Below, piece after piece: positions 32,880 to 47,411 of a stretch of DNA of 64,000 nt. The notes beneath the pieces are model-generated. The model saw nothing but the letters and a program-made list of their open reading frames with translations. It was not told the origin of the DNA and searched no databases. Position 1 is the first letter of the stretch, and every line of letters starts with the position of its first letter. The stretch covers positions 2,733,001 through 2,797,000 of the forward strand of contig JAGUCH010000008.1 in NCBI GenBank assembly GCA_019096065.1, in the 5' to 3' direction. Origin of the DNA: Paracyclopina nana (Eukaryota > Arthropoda > Copepoda > Cyclopoida > Cyclopettidae). The position numbers were made by a program, and so were the translations under genes.

Positions 32880-32982
32880 GCCCGACTTTGGTACCTATTG
32901 CATGATTCGCGGCGCTCAATGTGATTTACCAGCCTACGACGAAATTGAATGCTCTGAGAGAAAAGATCTTATAACTGATTGA
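32880..32982 (+). CDS. Orphan Cys-containing terminal exon
   Basis: A strong acceptor (CTTTTTCAG) is followed by DFGTYCMIRGAQCDLPAYDE, three Cys in all, TGA at 32980-32982 and AATAAA at 32988. It looks like a genuine last exon. It does not join in frame to the neuropeptide exon 2, which has its own stop. It may be an alternative 3' exon or part of an unrecognised small gene. Confidence 0.35.
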
Positions 32983-33160
32983 CCATTAATAAACTAGCTG
33001 AATTCGATCCTGCTCCTTTATCATCCGCGAACTACAAAATGTATAGCAGTGCGCGCGTCAATTCACAAAAAACGACCCATGCCTGCTTGCTATAGTTGCT
33101 TCAGCAAGGAAATCAGCTGACAACTGACAAAAACATATCCTTACATAAGTGCCTAGCATA

Positions 33161-33989
33161 ATGCTCTTGGCAAAACCAGCATTGGGACTACTGTCCTCCC
33201 AACCCCATGTCATTGTCCGCTGCTTTGCAACAACCTCGAGCCTTGACCAGAACTACTATGAGGCCCTCGGGGTCCCGAGGTCAGCGACCCAGAAGGAAAT
33301 CAGGGCTGCCTACATCAAAAAGTCCAGACAGGTACCAACAATGACAACCCTATGACTGACAATGTTTTGAACATAGTTTCCAATGCTAGTTCCACCCAGA
33401 TAGCAAAAAGAGTGATTCGGGCACTGAGGAGTTTGTACGAGTCTCTGAAGCTTACGAGATCCTCGGGAAACCTTTTGAAAGGAAACAGTACGATTTGCAG
33501 CTGTCAAACGAACTTGCCAGGGAGACGCAGAGGAAATACCACAACAACAGCACCAACTACTCAGACCTCAGTCAAATGTCAGTCGACGAACGGCTCAAAG
33601 CCATGGGCTACCATCAGGATCAGAATTTCTTCAAGGGAAACAACGACAGATACTGGATAGCTTTGGCTTGCGGAGTCATTGCAGTCGCAGGCTTCTTCAT
33701 TCACTACCAGATAGCGAAACTGGGGTATGAGAAACATGCCAAAAAACTCAACGAGATCACGACCAATTCCAATAACCATCTCAATGAGGCTATGGCCAAT
33801 GCTCAAACAGTCATCCCAGGCTACGAGGGCAACTCTAGTGTCAGAAGGTTCATTATGCGAACAGACAAAAGTGGAGAGAATCTCAAGGAGTATGAGGAGT
33901 TAGTGCGAAAAAGGCTGGAGCGCAAAAGGCAAAAGGAGGAAGCAGCAGCAGCGAAATTGCTGGAGGAAAGCTCCAACGACAACGAATAA
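33161..33989 (+). CDS. Membrane-anchored J-domain protein (DNAJC4-like)
   Basis: Exons 33161-33331 and 33390-33989 give 256 residues. The N-terminus is Leu/Arg-rich and may target mitochondria or the ER. The J domain (about 28-95) starts NYYEALGVPRSATQKEIRAA and has the essential HPD motif just after the intron (FHPDSK), so it should stimulate an Hsp70. A single membrane helix (WIALACGVIAVAGFFIHYQI) lies about residue 165, followed by a Lys/Glu-rich coiled-coil tail. J domain plus one C-terminal membrane helix fits DNAJC4. The stop codon overlaps the polyadenylation signal (AATAAA 33985-33990). The gene converges on ZNF622 with 53 bp between stops. Confidence 0.8.
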
Positions 33990-34042
33990 AAATACAAAAG
34001 ACAAGTGTATATTGATCCCTCACCGTTGATTCATCCAGGCTA

Positions 34043-35279
34043 CTACATTGTCGGGTCACGCCAGTACTTTTGAAGTTTGTTCGCACTCACTCCCAGCTTC
34101 ATGTGGTATTTCTGCTGCTGCTTCCTGAAATACGACAAGTCTTTGGCTCGCATTTGAGCCTCCTTGCGTTGAGATGTGGTGATCAGCACTCCAAAGGATC
34201 GGTAATGGTCCAAGACCTTCTGGTTGGGTTTCCGCACCACCAACTCGCGGTTGGGGTTGATGCTTTGCCTGCAATTGAACAATTAGCATCAAAAAGCAAA
34301 CATTTTGCTTTGAAAAAATACCTGTAGTATCTCATTAGGCTTCGGTGACCGATTTTGGCTCCCGAGGGCAAGACCAGCTCGTAGCCAGTGTCATCAAGAG
34401 CGTCAATGTCCACCTCAGCGTCTGGGTCTTGATCAGGTTGGTCGTTGTCAGGATAACTTTTGGAGTAGTCGTAAAAGTCTGCAAACTCTGCGATGGCATC
34501 GCCACCTGAGAAGGCAATTTTACAATGGCCCTTGTCCACCATGTGCTTGCGAACGGCATCCAGGCTACGAAATTGCTTGGACTTTTCAGCACAGTAAAGG
34601 CACATTTTACCCTGGCCAACCTTGGCACCGAGATAGTTCATCAGGCCATCAAGGTCCACGATGAAGTCGCAATCAGGAAGGAAAAAGGAGTGAGTGTCAC
34701 TCATGTGCACTAGGTTCTTCTCTATCGACGAAGACTGGTGCAAGCAAAACAGGCAGTTAGTGGGTGCAATTATGTCAGCTTCGTCCAAGTCCTCATCTTC
34801 GTCCCATTCATCGGAATCCACTTCTTCGACTTCAATGTCATCCTCTTCCATAGCTTCACTGGTCTTTCTATTCCGGCGATTTTTCTCAATTTCTTCCTTG
34901 TTTTCCTATACCAGATATGAATTTTTTTCACTTTTTCGGTAATAAAAAAGAAGGTATTTTTTACCTTGGCATTGAACACTCTGAGAGCCTCAAGATGCTT
35001 CTTGGATTTCAAGTGATTTTCAAATGCTTTTTCATTGGCAAAGCTTTTGCTGCAAGAAACACAGTAGCCAGTTGGAGCCTTGATTTCGCCTGCAATGATC
35101 TTCCTTTGCTCCTCATGCTTGTCCATACGAGACTTGAACTCGGGCTCTGCAACCGGCGGCAACTCGGCCACCTTTCGCTTGAGATTGTATCGATGCCAGT
35201 CAGTTTTGTAATGATCGCGTTGCGAGTCGGCCTCCTTGAAGCCCACCGAGCATGTGATGCACGTCAAAAGTCCAGACAT
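34043..35279 (-). CDS. ZNF622: ZNF622/Rei1-type zinc finger ribosome biogenesis factor
   Basis: Exons 35279-34965, 34905-34322 and 34268-34043, about 374 residues. The N-terminal C2H2 finger is LTCITCSVGF...DHYKTDWHRYN. The second is YCVSCSKSFANEKAFENHLK. An acidic linker (DSDEWDEDEDLDEAD) is followed by two more fingers (CLFCLHQS, CLYCAEKSKQF) and the family C-terminus (DLSYFRKQQQKYHMKLGV). Rei1/ZNF622 acts in late cytoplasmic maturation of the 60S ribosomal subunit. The ATG lies only 80 bp downstream of the thiolase stop, and TATCTTGCAG ends three bases before it. Confidence 0.93.
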
Positions 35280-35359
35280 TATTCTGCAAGATAAAAATAT
35301 GCCTATAAATCTCATCAGATTGCATTTTATGGCTAATATGAGAATTTCATGCTATGTAT
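35280..35359 (-). promoter_or_regulatory. 80-bp thiolase/ZNF622 intergenic with a 3' splice site at the ATG
   Basis: Read on the minus strand: thiolase TAA, an AT-rich stretch, then TTTTTATCTTGCAG/AAT-ATG. No AATAAA is seen. Either the ZNF622 5' exon lies inside the thiolase gene, or this is a trans-splice acceptor of a two-gene operon. Confidence 0.5.
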
Positions 35360-36679
35360 TTAAACATTTTCAAACAGAATGGCAATGCCTTGTCCTCCAC
35401 CAATGCAGGCAGAGCCAAGGCCATATTTCTGTCCATTCTTGCGAATTTTGTGAACAAGATGGCCGCTGATTCTGGCACCAGAGGCTCCCAAGGGGTGACC
35501 AAGGGCAATAGCTCCACCGCAAGTATTCAGCTTCTCCAGTGGAATACCCAGCTCTTTTTGGCAAGCCAATGTTTGAGCTCCGAAGGCCTCATTGATTTCA
35601 AACTCTTCGATTGACTCAAGGCTTATGTTAGCCTTAGCTGACAAGGCTCTGATGGCAGGAACGGGACCAATGCCCATGATTGTGGGATCGCATCCGGAAA
35701 TGCCATAACCTAGAAAAATGCTTTTTAGACCAAAAGAACTGAATTAAATTTCCTTAGGGACTTACCAACAATTCTTGCCAATGGAGTCAGGCCATGATCT
35801 TTCACAGACTGTTCAGAGGCCACAATGACAGCAGCGGCTCCATCACAAATTCCAGAGGCTGAGGCAGCAGTGACCACACCTCCCTTTTTGAAAACTGGGG
35901 GCAACTTGGAGATGGATTCCACTGTGGTTTTGGGCTTGGGATGCTCATCTACTTTGAACTCGACAACACCCTTACGGGTTTTCACTTCAACAGGTGCAAT
36001 TTCATCCTCGAAGTATCCTTTCTCCAAAGCCTCAGCCCACTTCTGTTGAGACCTCACGGCAAATGCGTCGACTTCCTCCCTTGTCAGCTTGTACTTTTCA
36101 GCCAGATTTTCCGCTGTCACTCCCATGGGAGTTTTGGTGTAAAGGTCAGTCAACGAAGCCCACATCATGTCCTCCAACTTTGGATCAGAGCCCAACTTGG
36201 TGCCAAAGCGGATATCACGCACAGCATATGGACAGGCACTCATGTTGTCAGACCTAATAAGCATAAATAACCTTTGGACTCGTACTTCAAAGATTCAAAA
36301 AGGCAGCTTACCCTCCAGTCATGACGACGTGGGAGTCACCCACCAAAATTGATTGGCAAGCATTGACAATTGACTGAAATCCGGATCCGCACAAACGGTT
36401 GACAGTAAGTGCCGGAGTTTCAGTCCGAATTCCGCAACGAAGTGCAACATGTCTGGAAATGTAGGGGGTGTCGGGGCCAGAGGAAGTGAGCACATTGCCA
36501 ATGAAGGTTTCGTCGACCAACTCGGGCTTGATGTTTCCAGCCTTGAGCGCAGCCAAAGAGGCCGTCACTTGAAGATCAGTTGGACTGAAACTCTTCAAGG
36601 AACCCCCAAAGGCTCCGAAGGGTGTCCGCTTTGCGGCGACAACAAAAATGCCTTCCTTCAGTGCGTGTCCTAAAGCCAT
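35360..36679 (-). CDS. ACAA2: 3-ketoacyl-CoA thiolase (ACAA2-like)
   Basis: Exons 36679-36312, 36253-35766 and 35709-35360, about 401 residues. It has the thiolase N-terminus (VVAAKRTPFGAFGGSLK), nucleophile Cys in NRLCGSGFQSIVNA, active-site His in GHPLGASGARI, and second catalytic Cys in ACIGGGQGIAILFE. It cleaves 3-ketoacyl-CoA to acetyl-CoA and a shortened acyl-CoA in mitochondrial beta-oxidation. The sequence is closest in style to ACAA2, whose N-terminus serves as an uncleaved targeting signal. It is intact. Confidence 0.93.
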
Positions 36680-37265
36680 TTTCAGTTTTTGCTAAACTTC
36701 GCGATATTCTATTGGTGTCTTTAAGTAAGACTGATATCGAGTCAAAGTAAACAAAACGTGACCATTGATACCCAAGTGAATCAACAAAATTAAGGCGACA
36801 TATTTATTTGCCTACTTTCACTTCCTCTCATTTCAAAAATATTTATTCCGCACTTGATTTGATTAAGTAACAAAATAATGAAAAATGGCATTTATTATAA
36901 AAAATATTCATAAAACTGATCAATCTCCAAAATAGTTGATTATTTGTGGAAGAGAGGTCTTTTAATTGAAATGTCAACTAGAAACTATTGAGAAACGTGT
37001 CAGAATATTTAAGGCTAAAATTACACCAAAAACTCTAAGATATAAGAGTCTTTTCGAATAACTTTCTGAAAGCACAAATCTAAACTGATAAGGCATATCA
37101 AATTTCATAAGGAATAGTTAGTTTTCAGAAAGGATCTAAAAATGTAACTACAGAGCACAAAATAAAAATGGATTGACACACTTAAGAATCCGAACTGTTT
37201 TTGTTATTGGTACAATGACTTCAGGTAGACTTTCAAAAAATCAAAATTGGTGATTCATTGCGAAA
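36680..37265. promoter_or_regulatory. Divergent intergenic region, thiolase / TBCD
   Basis: 586 bp of AT-rich sequence between two divergent starts. It presumably holds both promoters. No TATA box or repeat stands out. Confidence 0.5.
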
Positions 37266-40983
<3,718 letters not shown>

Positions 40984-41174
40984 CTCTTACATATATGAAT
41001 TACCTCAATGTTTGCACTCATTTGATAAGGCCTTAAAAGTATGATTTAAACACTTTATTTACCATTTCATGAAGATGTGCATTGAAATTATTGTACTCTC
41101 TTTGCTTGCATGTTAACTAATGATGCATAAATTGCACTTTCCTACGTTTTTGTGAGCATTAAGGAGAATTATGT

Positions 41175-44100
41175 TTAGACGAGGTAAGCTCTATTTGAGC
41201 TCTTGTCAAAGCCGCTGGAAATGTCGAATTGCACTTCTTTTCGATTCCCTTGAGTGTCAACAGATACTGATCGCTCTTTAAGTGATTTAACCCGTAGATA
41301 TTCTTCCGAGATGACTGACATCTCAGAGGCCTTGTGTACTCTCTTCACAATTTTCGAGCTTCGCGGATAATCCTTCTTTGGCCTTCGGTTTTCGTTCAAG
41401 CTTCTCAGCCTTGATCTCGTGGATTGGCACCTATGAGCTCTTCGGTAGTAGAGGCTTCCAGTGATTTTTCGAAGGACTGGAACTCTGCCCATTTTCCTGT
41501 AGAATTGCATTTTGCCTCTGCTCCAACAACTTGGATTGACTTCATCAGCTGGGTAAGGCAATTCTCCGGGTGGAATTTCGTGATCGCCATAGAACAAGAA
41601 AGGGTCAGGTTTCATCTCGAGGTCGGTCATGGCCTCGTCCACAATCAGGTACGACACTTGGAAGTTTCGATCAATGAGGTAGTTAATTTGGAAATCTTCA
41701 TCGTCGTCTCCAAACGGATTGAGCAATGTTTCTGCCACTTTGATCCACCCAAAGTAGCTGATGAACTCGAGGATGGTGAAAAAGGGAATGTACATATCGG
41801 GGCTGTGACGAGAGTAGGGTCCAATATTGGAAAAAGGAGCATCAATTGTGGTGAAATTGACAACTGGGCTGATGCTTTCTCTGGGCTCTAAATATTGCCT
41901 TGCAAATAATGTGGCCAAAAAGTAAGCAAAAACACTTACGGTAGTTACCTAGCATAAAATAGAATATAACATGATGAAACTTTGAACTATAAGACATTTG
42001 TGCTGAAAACCTGTGTGTAGGCAAGAGGAAAGTTGATCCAGCCATGGTTGAATATTTTCCTGTTGCAAGCCTCGAGATAATCAAAACCTGATATCAAGCT
42101 CGAATACACTGGAGCTTCAATGACAACCTTGCCCTCTGTTCTTGCCCTTTGTATCAAGTTCATAGCCCATAAAATAGGAATGTACGTTGTTTCGTGTGGG
42201 GTACGATCATCAACGGCCTTCAATCTTTCGGCCTCGTGAGGCAGGAGCATTTTAGCCCTGACCAGAGATTCGTAGGTTGGAAAACGTGCGTGAACCTTGG
42301 CGGCCACTAAACGGAACACGAGCACTGTGCTCAAGTTGACGTACCTCATCACCGTTCTTCGAAGTGTCCTCATATAAGTTGACTACATTTAAGAACAATT
42401 TTTGGAGGGCGGGCCGAAGGCCCGCCCTCCACATTTCGCTGTGACCTATGTCGCTCCCCCGTTTGACACAGGAAACTGCACCAGGATATCGACCAGGAAG
42501 TAAATTGCAATCCAGAAAAAGACAGAAAAAGAACTGCCTGTACCGGGATTTGAACCTGGGTCTGACTGCATTGCAATCTGACACTCTGTCACTGAGCCAC
42601 CAAAGCAACACATTTACTATTCAACTCAAATCAGTATGATTCAAAGAAAAAGTTATCAAATGTTTAAGTTTGCCTCAAGCATATTATGTATGTCGGCTGC
42701 ATTCAGCCCAGAGGCCGTAGGCCTCTGGGCTGAATCTGACTGTAGTGTTTTTCTAAAGTAAGAAATTAACCTTCATCCTATTAAATGCAAACTGCAATGC
42801 TATATGCAATGTGATTGATGCATATTATTGGGAGTGGGCAACAGGCCCGCCCTCCACATTTTGCTGTGACCTATGTTGCTCCCCTGTTTGACACAGGCTC
42901 TGGCTAGTAAAGCTGTACTCGAGCTTTCGCATAGCAAGCAAGACAAATGTAGTTCGGTAAACTATCCATTTTAAAAGCAATTGATTTTTATGGCCTAATT
43001 CAGATATTATTTTCCATACACAAAATTTGCAAACACCTCAGCGAGTAATCTGCCCCCCTAAAATACTATGTCGCCACCTTGCGGAATTTTGAGTCCCTAA
43101 TAAAGCTCATTTGTCTTGCTTGCTATTCAAAACTCCGATCTCAGCTCTTTAACTGTCCTAGTTTATGATCCCCAGCTGAATATTTTCTATTTATATATGT
43201 AAACAATTTATAAAACAAGCTATAAAAACAGCTGGACAAATTTTGTGAAGTAATATCTATTTATATATGTAAACAATTTATAAAACAAGCTAATAAAATA
43301 GCTGAGCAAATTTTATAAAGTAAAAATCGAGTGGCCACTTTGCGGGCTCGAGCTTGGGAGAGCCAAGTAATGCTACAAGATTTTTACTTAGTAAAATGAG
43401 CTCAGACATTTTGTAAGCCTGTTTCATAATTTGTTTGTTTATATATACGATTTTATATGATGGACAGTAATTTACAAATGTTAATGAAGTTACCAGAGTG
43501 GGCAATCTTGACTTAGCATCTGATATATTACTTTGAGGGCTTGGGTTGAGAGGCCCTCAGTAGTGCAAGAGTAGATGAAAGCGGTAATCAATTTACTTAA
43601 AAAATGTGCATTTTGAATTTGGCCCTTTTTGAAGCTAAAAGATGTGTTAGATCAAGTTCTGTCTGGTATCTCTGAAAGAGACTCTTCTACTAAGCTGAGC
43701 TGAGCTGAGTAGAAGAGCACCCATGTCATTCTTAAAACAAATTTGACCAATATCACTCTTAGTATATCAGTAGCTCAGTCAGTAGAGCATCAGACTCCTA
43801 ATCTTGATGATCAGGGTTCGATCCCCATTCAAGGCATTTTTTTCTCCTTTTTTCTGCAATGGGATTTACTTCTTGGACAAAATCATGGTATCTGGTCAAA
43901 TAGAGGAGCAACACACCTTATTTTACTTGCTGCTTTTCGGGACTGAAAAGGTAAGTAAAAATTGCCCTAGGTGAGTAAATGAAACCAAGCCGAATCTTGA
44001 ACCGAGCTAAGCGAGGGGAATAGTGAGGCGTGGTTTTATTTATGTTAATGAAGTTACCGACCAGGTGCTCTTCTACTAAGCTGAGCTGAGCTTAGTAGTA

Positions 44101-47096
44101 GCTCACCCATGTCATTCTTAAAACAAATTTGACCGATATAATTCTTAGTATATCAGTAGCTCAGTCAGTAGAGTATCAGACTCCTAATCTTGATGATCAG
44201 GGTTCGATCCCCATTCAAGGCATTTTTTTCTCCTTTTATCTGCAATGGGATTTACTTCTTGGACAATATCATAGTCTCTCGTCAAACAGAGGAGCAACAC
44301 ACCTTATAAAATACTTTATAATGTGTGTCACTTGATAAAGTTAAACGTCAGAGCTTTTATACATGTGTAGTTATATGAACTGAGACGAATTGGTAAACTG
44401 AATTATACATGCGAAAATTGCTTTCCATCAAATAAAAATTGAGAGGCAACTTTGCGGGCTAGAGCTTGCAAGAGCCAAGTGATGCGACAAGATTTTTACT
44501 TAGTAAAATGAGCTCAGATATTTTGTAAGCCTGTTTTAAAATTTGTTTACATATATATACGATTTTATATATTGGAAAGTAATTTTCAAATGTTAATGAA
44601 GTTACCGACCAGGCAATCTCGACTTAGCATCTGATCCATTAGTTTGAAGGCTAGGGTTGAGAGGCCCTCAGTAGGGCAAGAGTAGTTGAAAGTGTTAATC
44701 AATCAATTAAAAATTGTGCATTTTGAACTTAGCACTTTTTTGAGCTAAAAGATCTGTTGGATCAAGTTTTGTCTGGTATCTCTGATAGAGACTCTACTCT
44801 AAAAAGGAGTCCTAACAAAATTTTTCAAACTGTATCAGTAGCTCAGTCAATGGAGCGCCAGTCTCCTAATCTAAATGTTTAGGGTTCGATCCCCATACAT
44901 GAACAAAGCATTTTTTCTCCTTTTTTCTGCAATGGGATTTACTTCTTGGACAAAATCATGGTCTCTGGTCAAACAGAGGAGCAACACACCTTATAAAATA
45001 CTTTATAATGTGTGTCACTTGATAAAGTTAAACATCAGAGCTATTTATGTGTAGTAATATGAACTGAGACGAATTAGTTAACTGAATTATACATGCAAAA
45101 ATTGCTTTCCATCATATAAAATTGTATATTTTGAGCTGAATACTTCAGATTTTAAAATGGAAAAACACTCATACAATTACAGCCCTTGCAGGCTCAGGCT
45201 AGTAAAGCTGTACTTGAGTTTTCCCATTTTACAATCCATAATGACACAAACTCAACCTGGGTAAAGCAAAGGAGTGCTAATAGGTATGTTAATAGCTTTC
45301 AGAAAACTTGGGAAAATTTCTAGTTGGGATGTGCCTTTTATATGATGGAAAGCAATTTTCGCATGTATAATTCAGTTTACCAATTTGTCTCAGTTCATAT
45401 TACTACACATATGTAAAAGCTCTGACGTTTGACTTTATCAAGTGACACACATTATAAAGTATTTTATAAGGTGTGTTGCTTCTCTGTTACAATGATATTG
45501 TCCAAGAAGTAAATACGATTGCAGAAAAAAGGAGAAAAAATACCATGAATGGGGATCGAACCCTGTACCCCAGGATTAGAAATCCGGTGCTCCACTGACT
45601 GAGCTCCCATTACAGTTAGAAAGATTTATGTAAGAATTCCTTTTTATTCTTCTTCTAAGCTGAGCTAAGCTTAGTAGATGAGTAAAGTCTCTATCAGTGA
45701 TACCAGACTAACAGATCTTTAAGCTCCAAAAAGTGCCAAATTCAAAATGCACAATTTTTAATTAATTGATTAACACTTTCAACTTCTCTTGCCCTACTGA
45801 GGGCCTCTCAACCCAAGCCTTCAAACTAATGGATCAGATGCTAAGTCAAGATTGCATGGTCTGGTAACTTCATTAACATTTGAAAATTACTTTCCATCAT
45901 ATCAAATCGTATATACATGTAAACTAATTATAAAACAGGCTTACAAAATATCTGAGCTCATTTTGCAAAGTAAAAATCTCTGAGAAATTTGCCACCAAAT
46001 AATTTTGCCTAAAAGACATTTAACCCTGGGCATATTTGCCATTTTTATATGTGCCCGAGGAAATTTGTCCATAAGATGTTTGCCCCTAGGATTATTTACC
46101 AATGCACAGTGGCTCAAAATGCCTTCTGGACGCGCACTGGAAAAAAACTCGTGAAATCGTAGGAGTCAATTTTCATAGGGCCGTAAGCTAAAGACTCACA
46201 TTCAGGGCTCCCAAGTCCGCAAATTTCCGCAGCCAATTTTGATTAATAATCATTAAATGGGTACTGATTGACCTCTCAGTCATAAAAGAACAATTGAATT
46301 CGATTCCAATCAAGTTATTGATGACCAAAAAAGGTGAAAAAATATTTCTTGCTGAACACTTTTTTAAGCAAAGTTTGATTTTGAAGTCTAAGTTGAATAA
46401 GTATTTGTCAATTCAAACAATTTTTGGCTATTTTCATTGGCTAGAAGTCTGCCCAATTAGAAGTTGTAAATTGGTGGTTAAATGAGAATTCGGAAGATTT
46501 GGCAGATTTTCTCGTGCGCGTGAAAATGGCTTTTTGACCCACTATGCAATGGAATTTTTTTTTAAATCAGGGACTAGCATCACTAATGTCCGTAGGCCCG
46601 CCCTCCGCTGTCCATTTATGGACGCCTTTACCTGGTTTAGCTTCTAAAAATTTGAATGGGCATTGAATTACCTTTCCTGGTATATAGCTGACCAACTTGA
46701 AGGCAATTCTGTCAGGCCAAGGCAGGCTCATGAACTGGTCCCAATAACGAGCCACGACTTGAGTCACGTAAAACCCAGTCAGAAATGTGATTGGAATGAG
46801 CCCAAGACATCTATGAGCTCAACTTGATTAAATTGGCAGCACGCAAGGAGTTTCTCAAAAATTCACCTTGAGGCATAGATGCAAATAAGCTCAAAATACT
46901 CATCGTAAGGAGGGGAACCAAGGAGGACATTCCGATAAATGGCACTAATGGTAGCGTACAAAATCACATATGCCAAAAGGTCATGCCAAATCAGTTTCAT
47001 CACGGATCCTTTCCAAACCATGATGAGTTTGAAGAAGCCCTGGAACCTTTTGGACGTGTCATGGTACCGATTTGCGTAGATATTCGTTGCATCCAT
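41175..47096 (-). CDS. Bestrophin calcium-activated anion channel
   Basis: Exons 47096-46867, 46810-46672, 42382-42011 and 41948-41175 keep frame to give about 504 residues. The N-terminal part (RFQGFFKLIMVWKGSVMKLI) and the pore segment FYVTQVVARYWDQ with PWPDR are followed by LRRTVMRYVNLSTVLVFR, the IPLVYTQ-like FPLAYTQ, and the calcium clasp NPFGDDDEDF with VDEA. It forms pentameric chloride/bicarbonate channels in the plasma membrane. An insert of about 25 residues after FARQYLEPRES lengthens the loop before TM4. The basic Ser/Lys-rich tail is not conserved. An in-frame GTG at 47111 is not needed; ATG 47096 fits better. Intron 2 (42383-46671) is 4.3 kb and repeat-filled. Confidence 0.92.
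42403..42431. repeat. GC-rich perfect hairpin (13-bp arms, GAA loop)
   Basis: TGGAGGGCGGGCC, GAA, then the exact inverse. Part of a longer sequence (CCCGCCCTCCACATT...GACACAGG) repeated at about 42845-42897. Confidence 0.85.
42540..42611 (-). repeat. tRNA-derived sequence (Cys-like GCA anticodon position)
   Basis: On the minus strand it has A-box-like GGTGGCTCAGTGACAGAG, a central TTGCAAT loop and B-box GGTTCAAATCCCGG. The T arm pairs well, but the anticodon and acceptor stems do not. It is a tRNA pseudogene or SINE head, not a working tRNA. Confidence 0.6.
42701..42735. repeat. Perfect hairpin (16-bp arms, GTA loop)
   Basis: ATTCAGCCCAGAGGCC, GTA, then the exact inverse. It has the same GGCC-NNN-GGCC centre as the hairpin at 42403. 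Confidence 0.9.
43763..43836 (+). repeat. tRNA-derived SINE-like head, copy 1
   Basis: A box TAGCTCAGTCAGTAGAGC, loop CTCCTAA (CCT at the anticodon position) and B box GGTTCGATCCCC. The acceptor stem does not pair. The tail begins TTTTTTTCTCC, then TTCTGCAATGGGATTTAC. Confidence 0.7.
44149..44222 (+). repeat. tRNA-derived SINE-like head, copy 2
   Basis: Nearly identical to copy 1, including the tail and about 40 bp upstream. Confidence 0.7.
44831..44900 (+). repeat. tRNA-derived SINE-like head, copy 3
   Basis: TAGCTCAGTCAATGGAGC and GGTTCGATCCCC with CTCCTAA between. More diverged than copies 1-2; same tail. Confidence 0.65.
45541..45615 (-). repeat. tRNA-derived SINE-like head, copy 4 (inverted)
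   Basis: On the minus strand GAGCTCAGTCAGTGGAGC, loop TTTCTAA (TCT position) and GGTTCGATCCCC. The tail lies to its left. Confidence 0.65.
46105..46546. mobile_element. CACAGTG-ended MITE 2 (Transib/RAG-type ends)
   Basis: 442 bp, about 80% similar by eye to 27886-28343. Starts CACAGTGGCTCAAAATGCC; the opposite end read inverted is CATAGTGGGTCAAAAAGCC. Flanked by the 5-bp duplication CAATG (46100-46104, 46547-46551). Lies in bestrophin intron 2. Confidence 0.88.
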
Positions 47097-47411
47097 CGCT
47101 ATCTTGCTCACTGAATCAAGTTCAAGCTGGAAAACTCATCTTATCTGTTTCTTAGAAGCATTCAAGTACTCTAATGAATAGATAATCATAAATAGGGGTA
47201 CTAGGAGGTTGCGTGATTTTTCCATGAAATGTTCCGCTTTATTGTTATTATTGAGCTGCTGCTGCTGTTGCCCCAATGAACTGAATGAAGCTCACCAGCA
47301 GCCGAAGCAGCTTGCACTGGGCCAGCTTTGCTTTGTACGAATGCCACAAAGCTTTCTTTATCAGCTGCAGTCGCAGGAAAATTTGAGATGCTTCTGTTGA
47401 TGTGAAGCAAA

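Larger units (their letters stand above)
43200..45980. repeat. Direct and inverted modules with tRNA-derived heads
   Basis: A module containing TTTTTACTTAGTAAAATGAG, AATGTTAATGAAGTTACC and AGAGGCCCTCAGTAG occurs at about 43330-43640 and 44450-44720, and inverted at about 45740-45980. A second module (GGAGCAACACACCTTATAAA to ACTGAGACGAATT) follows tRNA-like heads and recurs at about 44290-44400 and 44980-45080, with an inverted copy at about 45370-45480. All of it lies within bestrophin intron 2. Confidence 0.7.

Noticed and set aside
41424..41891. Plus-strand 155-codon frame
   Set aside because: Exactly antisense to bestrophin exon 4.
43743..44335. Two 67-68-codon plus-strand frames with similar proteins
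   Set aside because: They are translations of the repeated tRNA-derived module, not genes.
42540..45615. Functional tRNA genes
   Set aside because: A and B boxes are present, but acceptor and anticodon stems do not pair properly.
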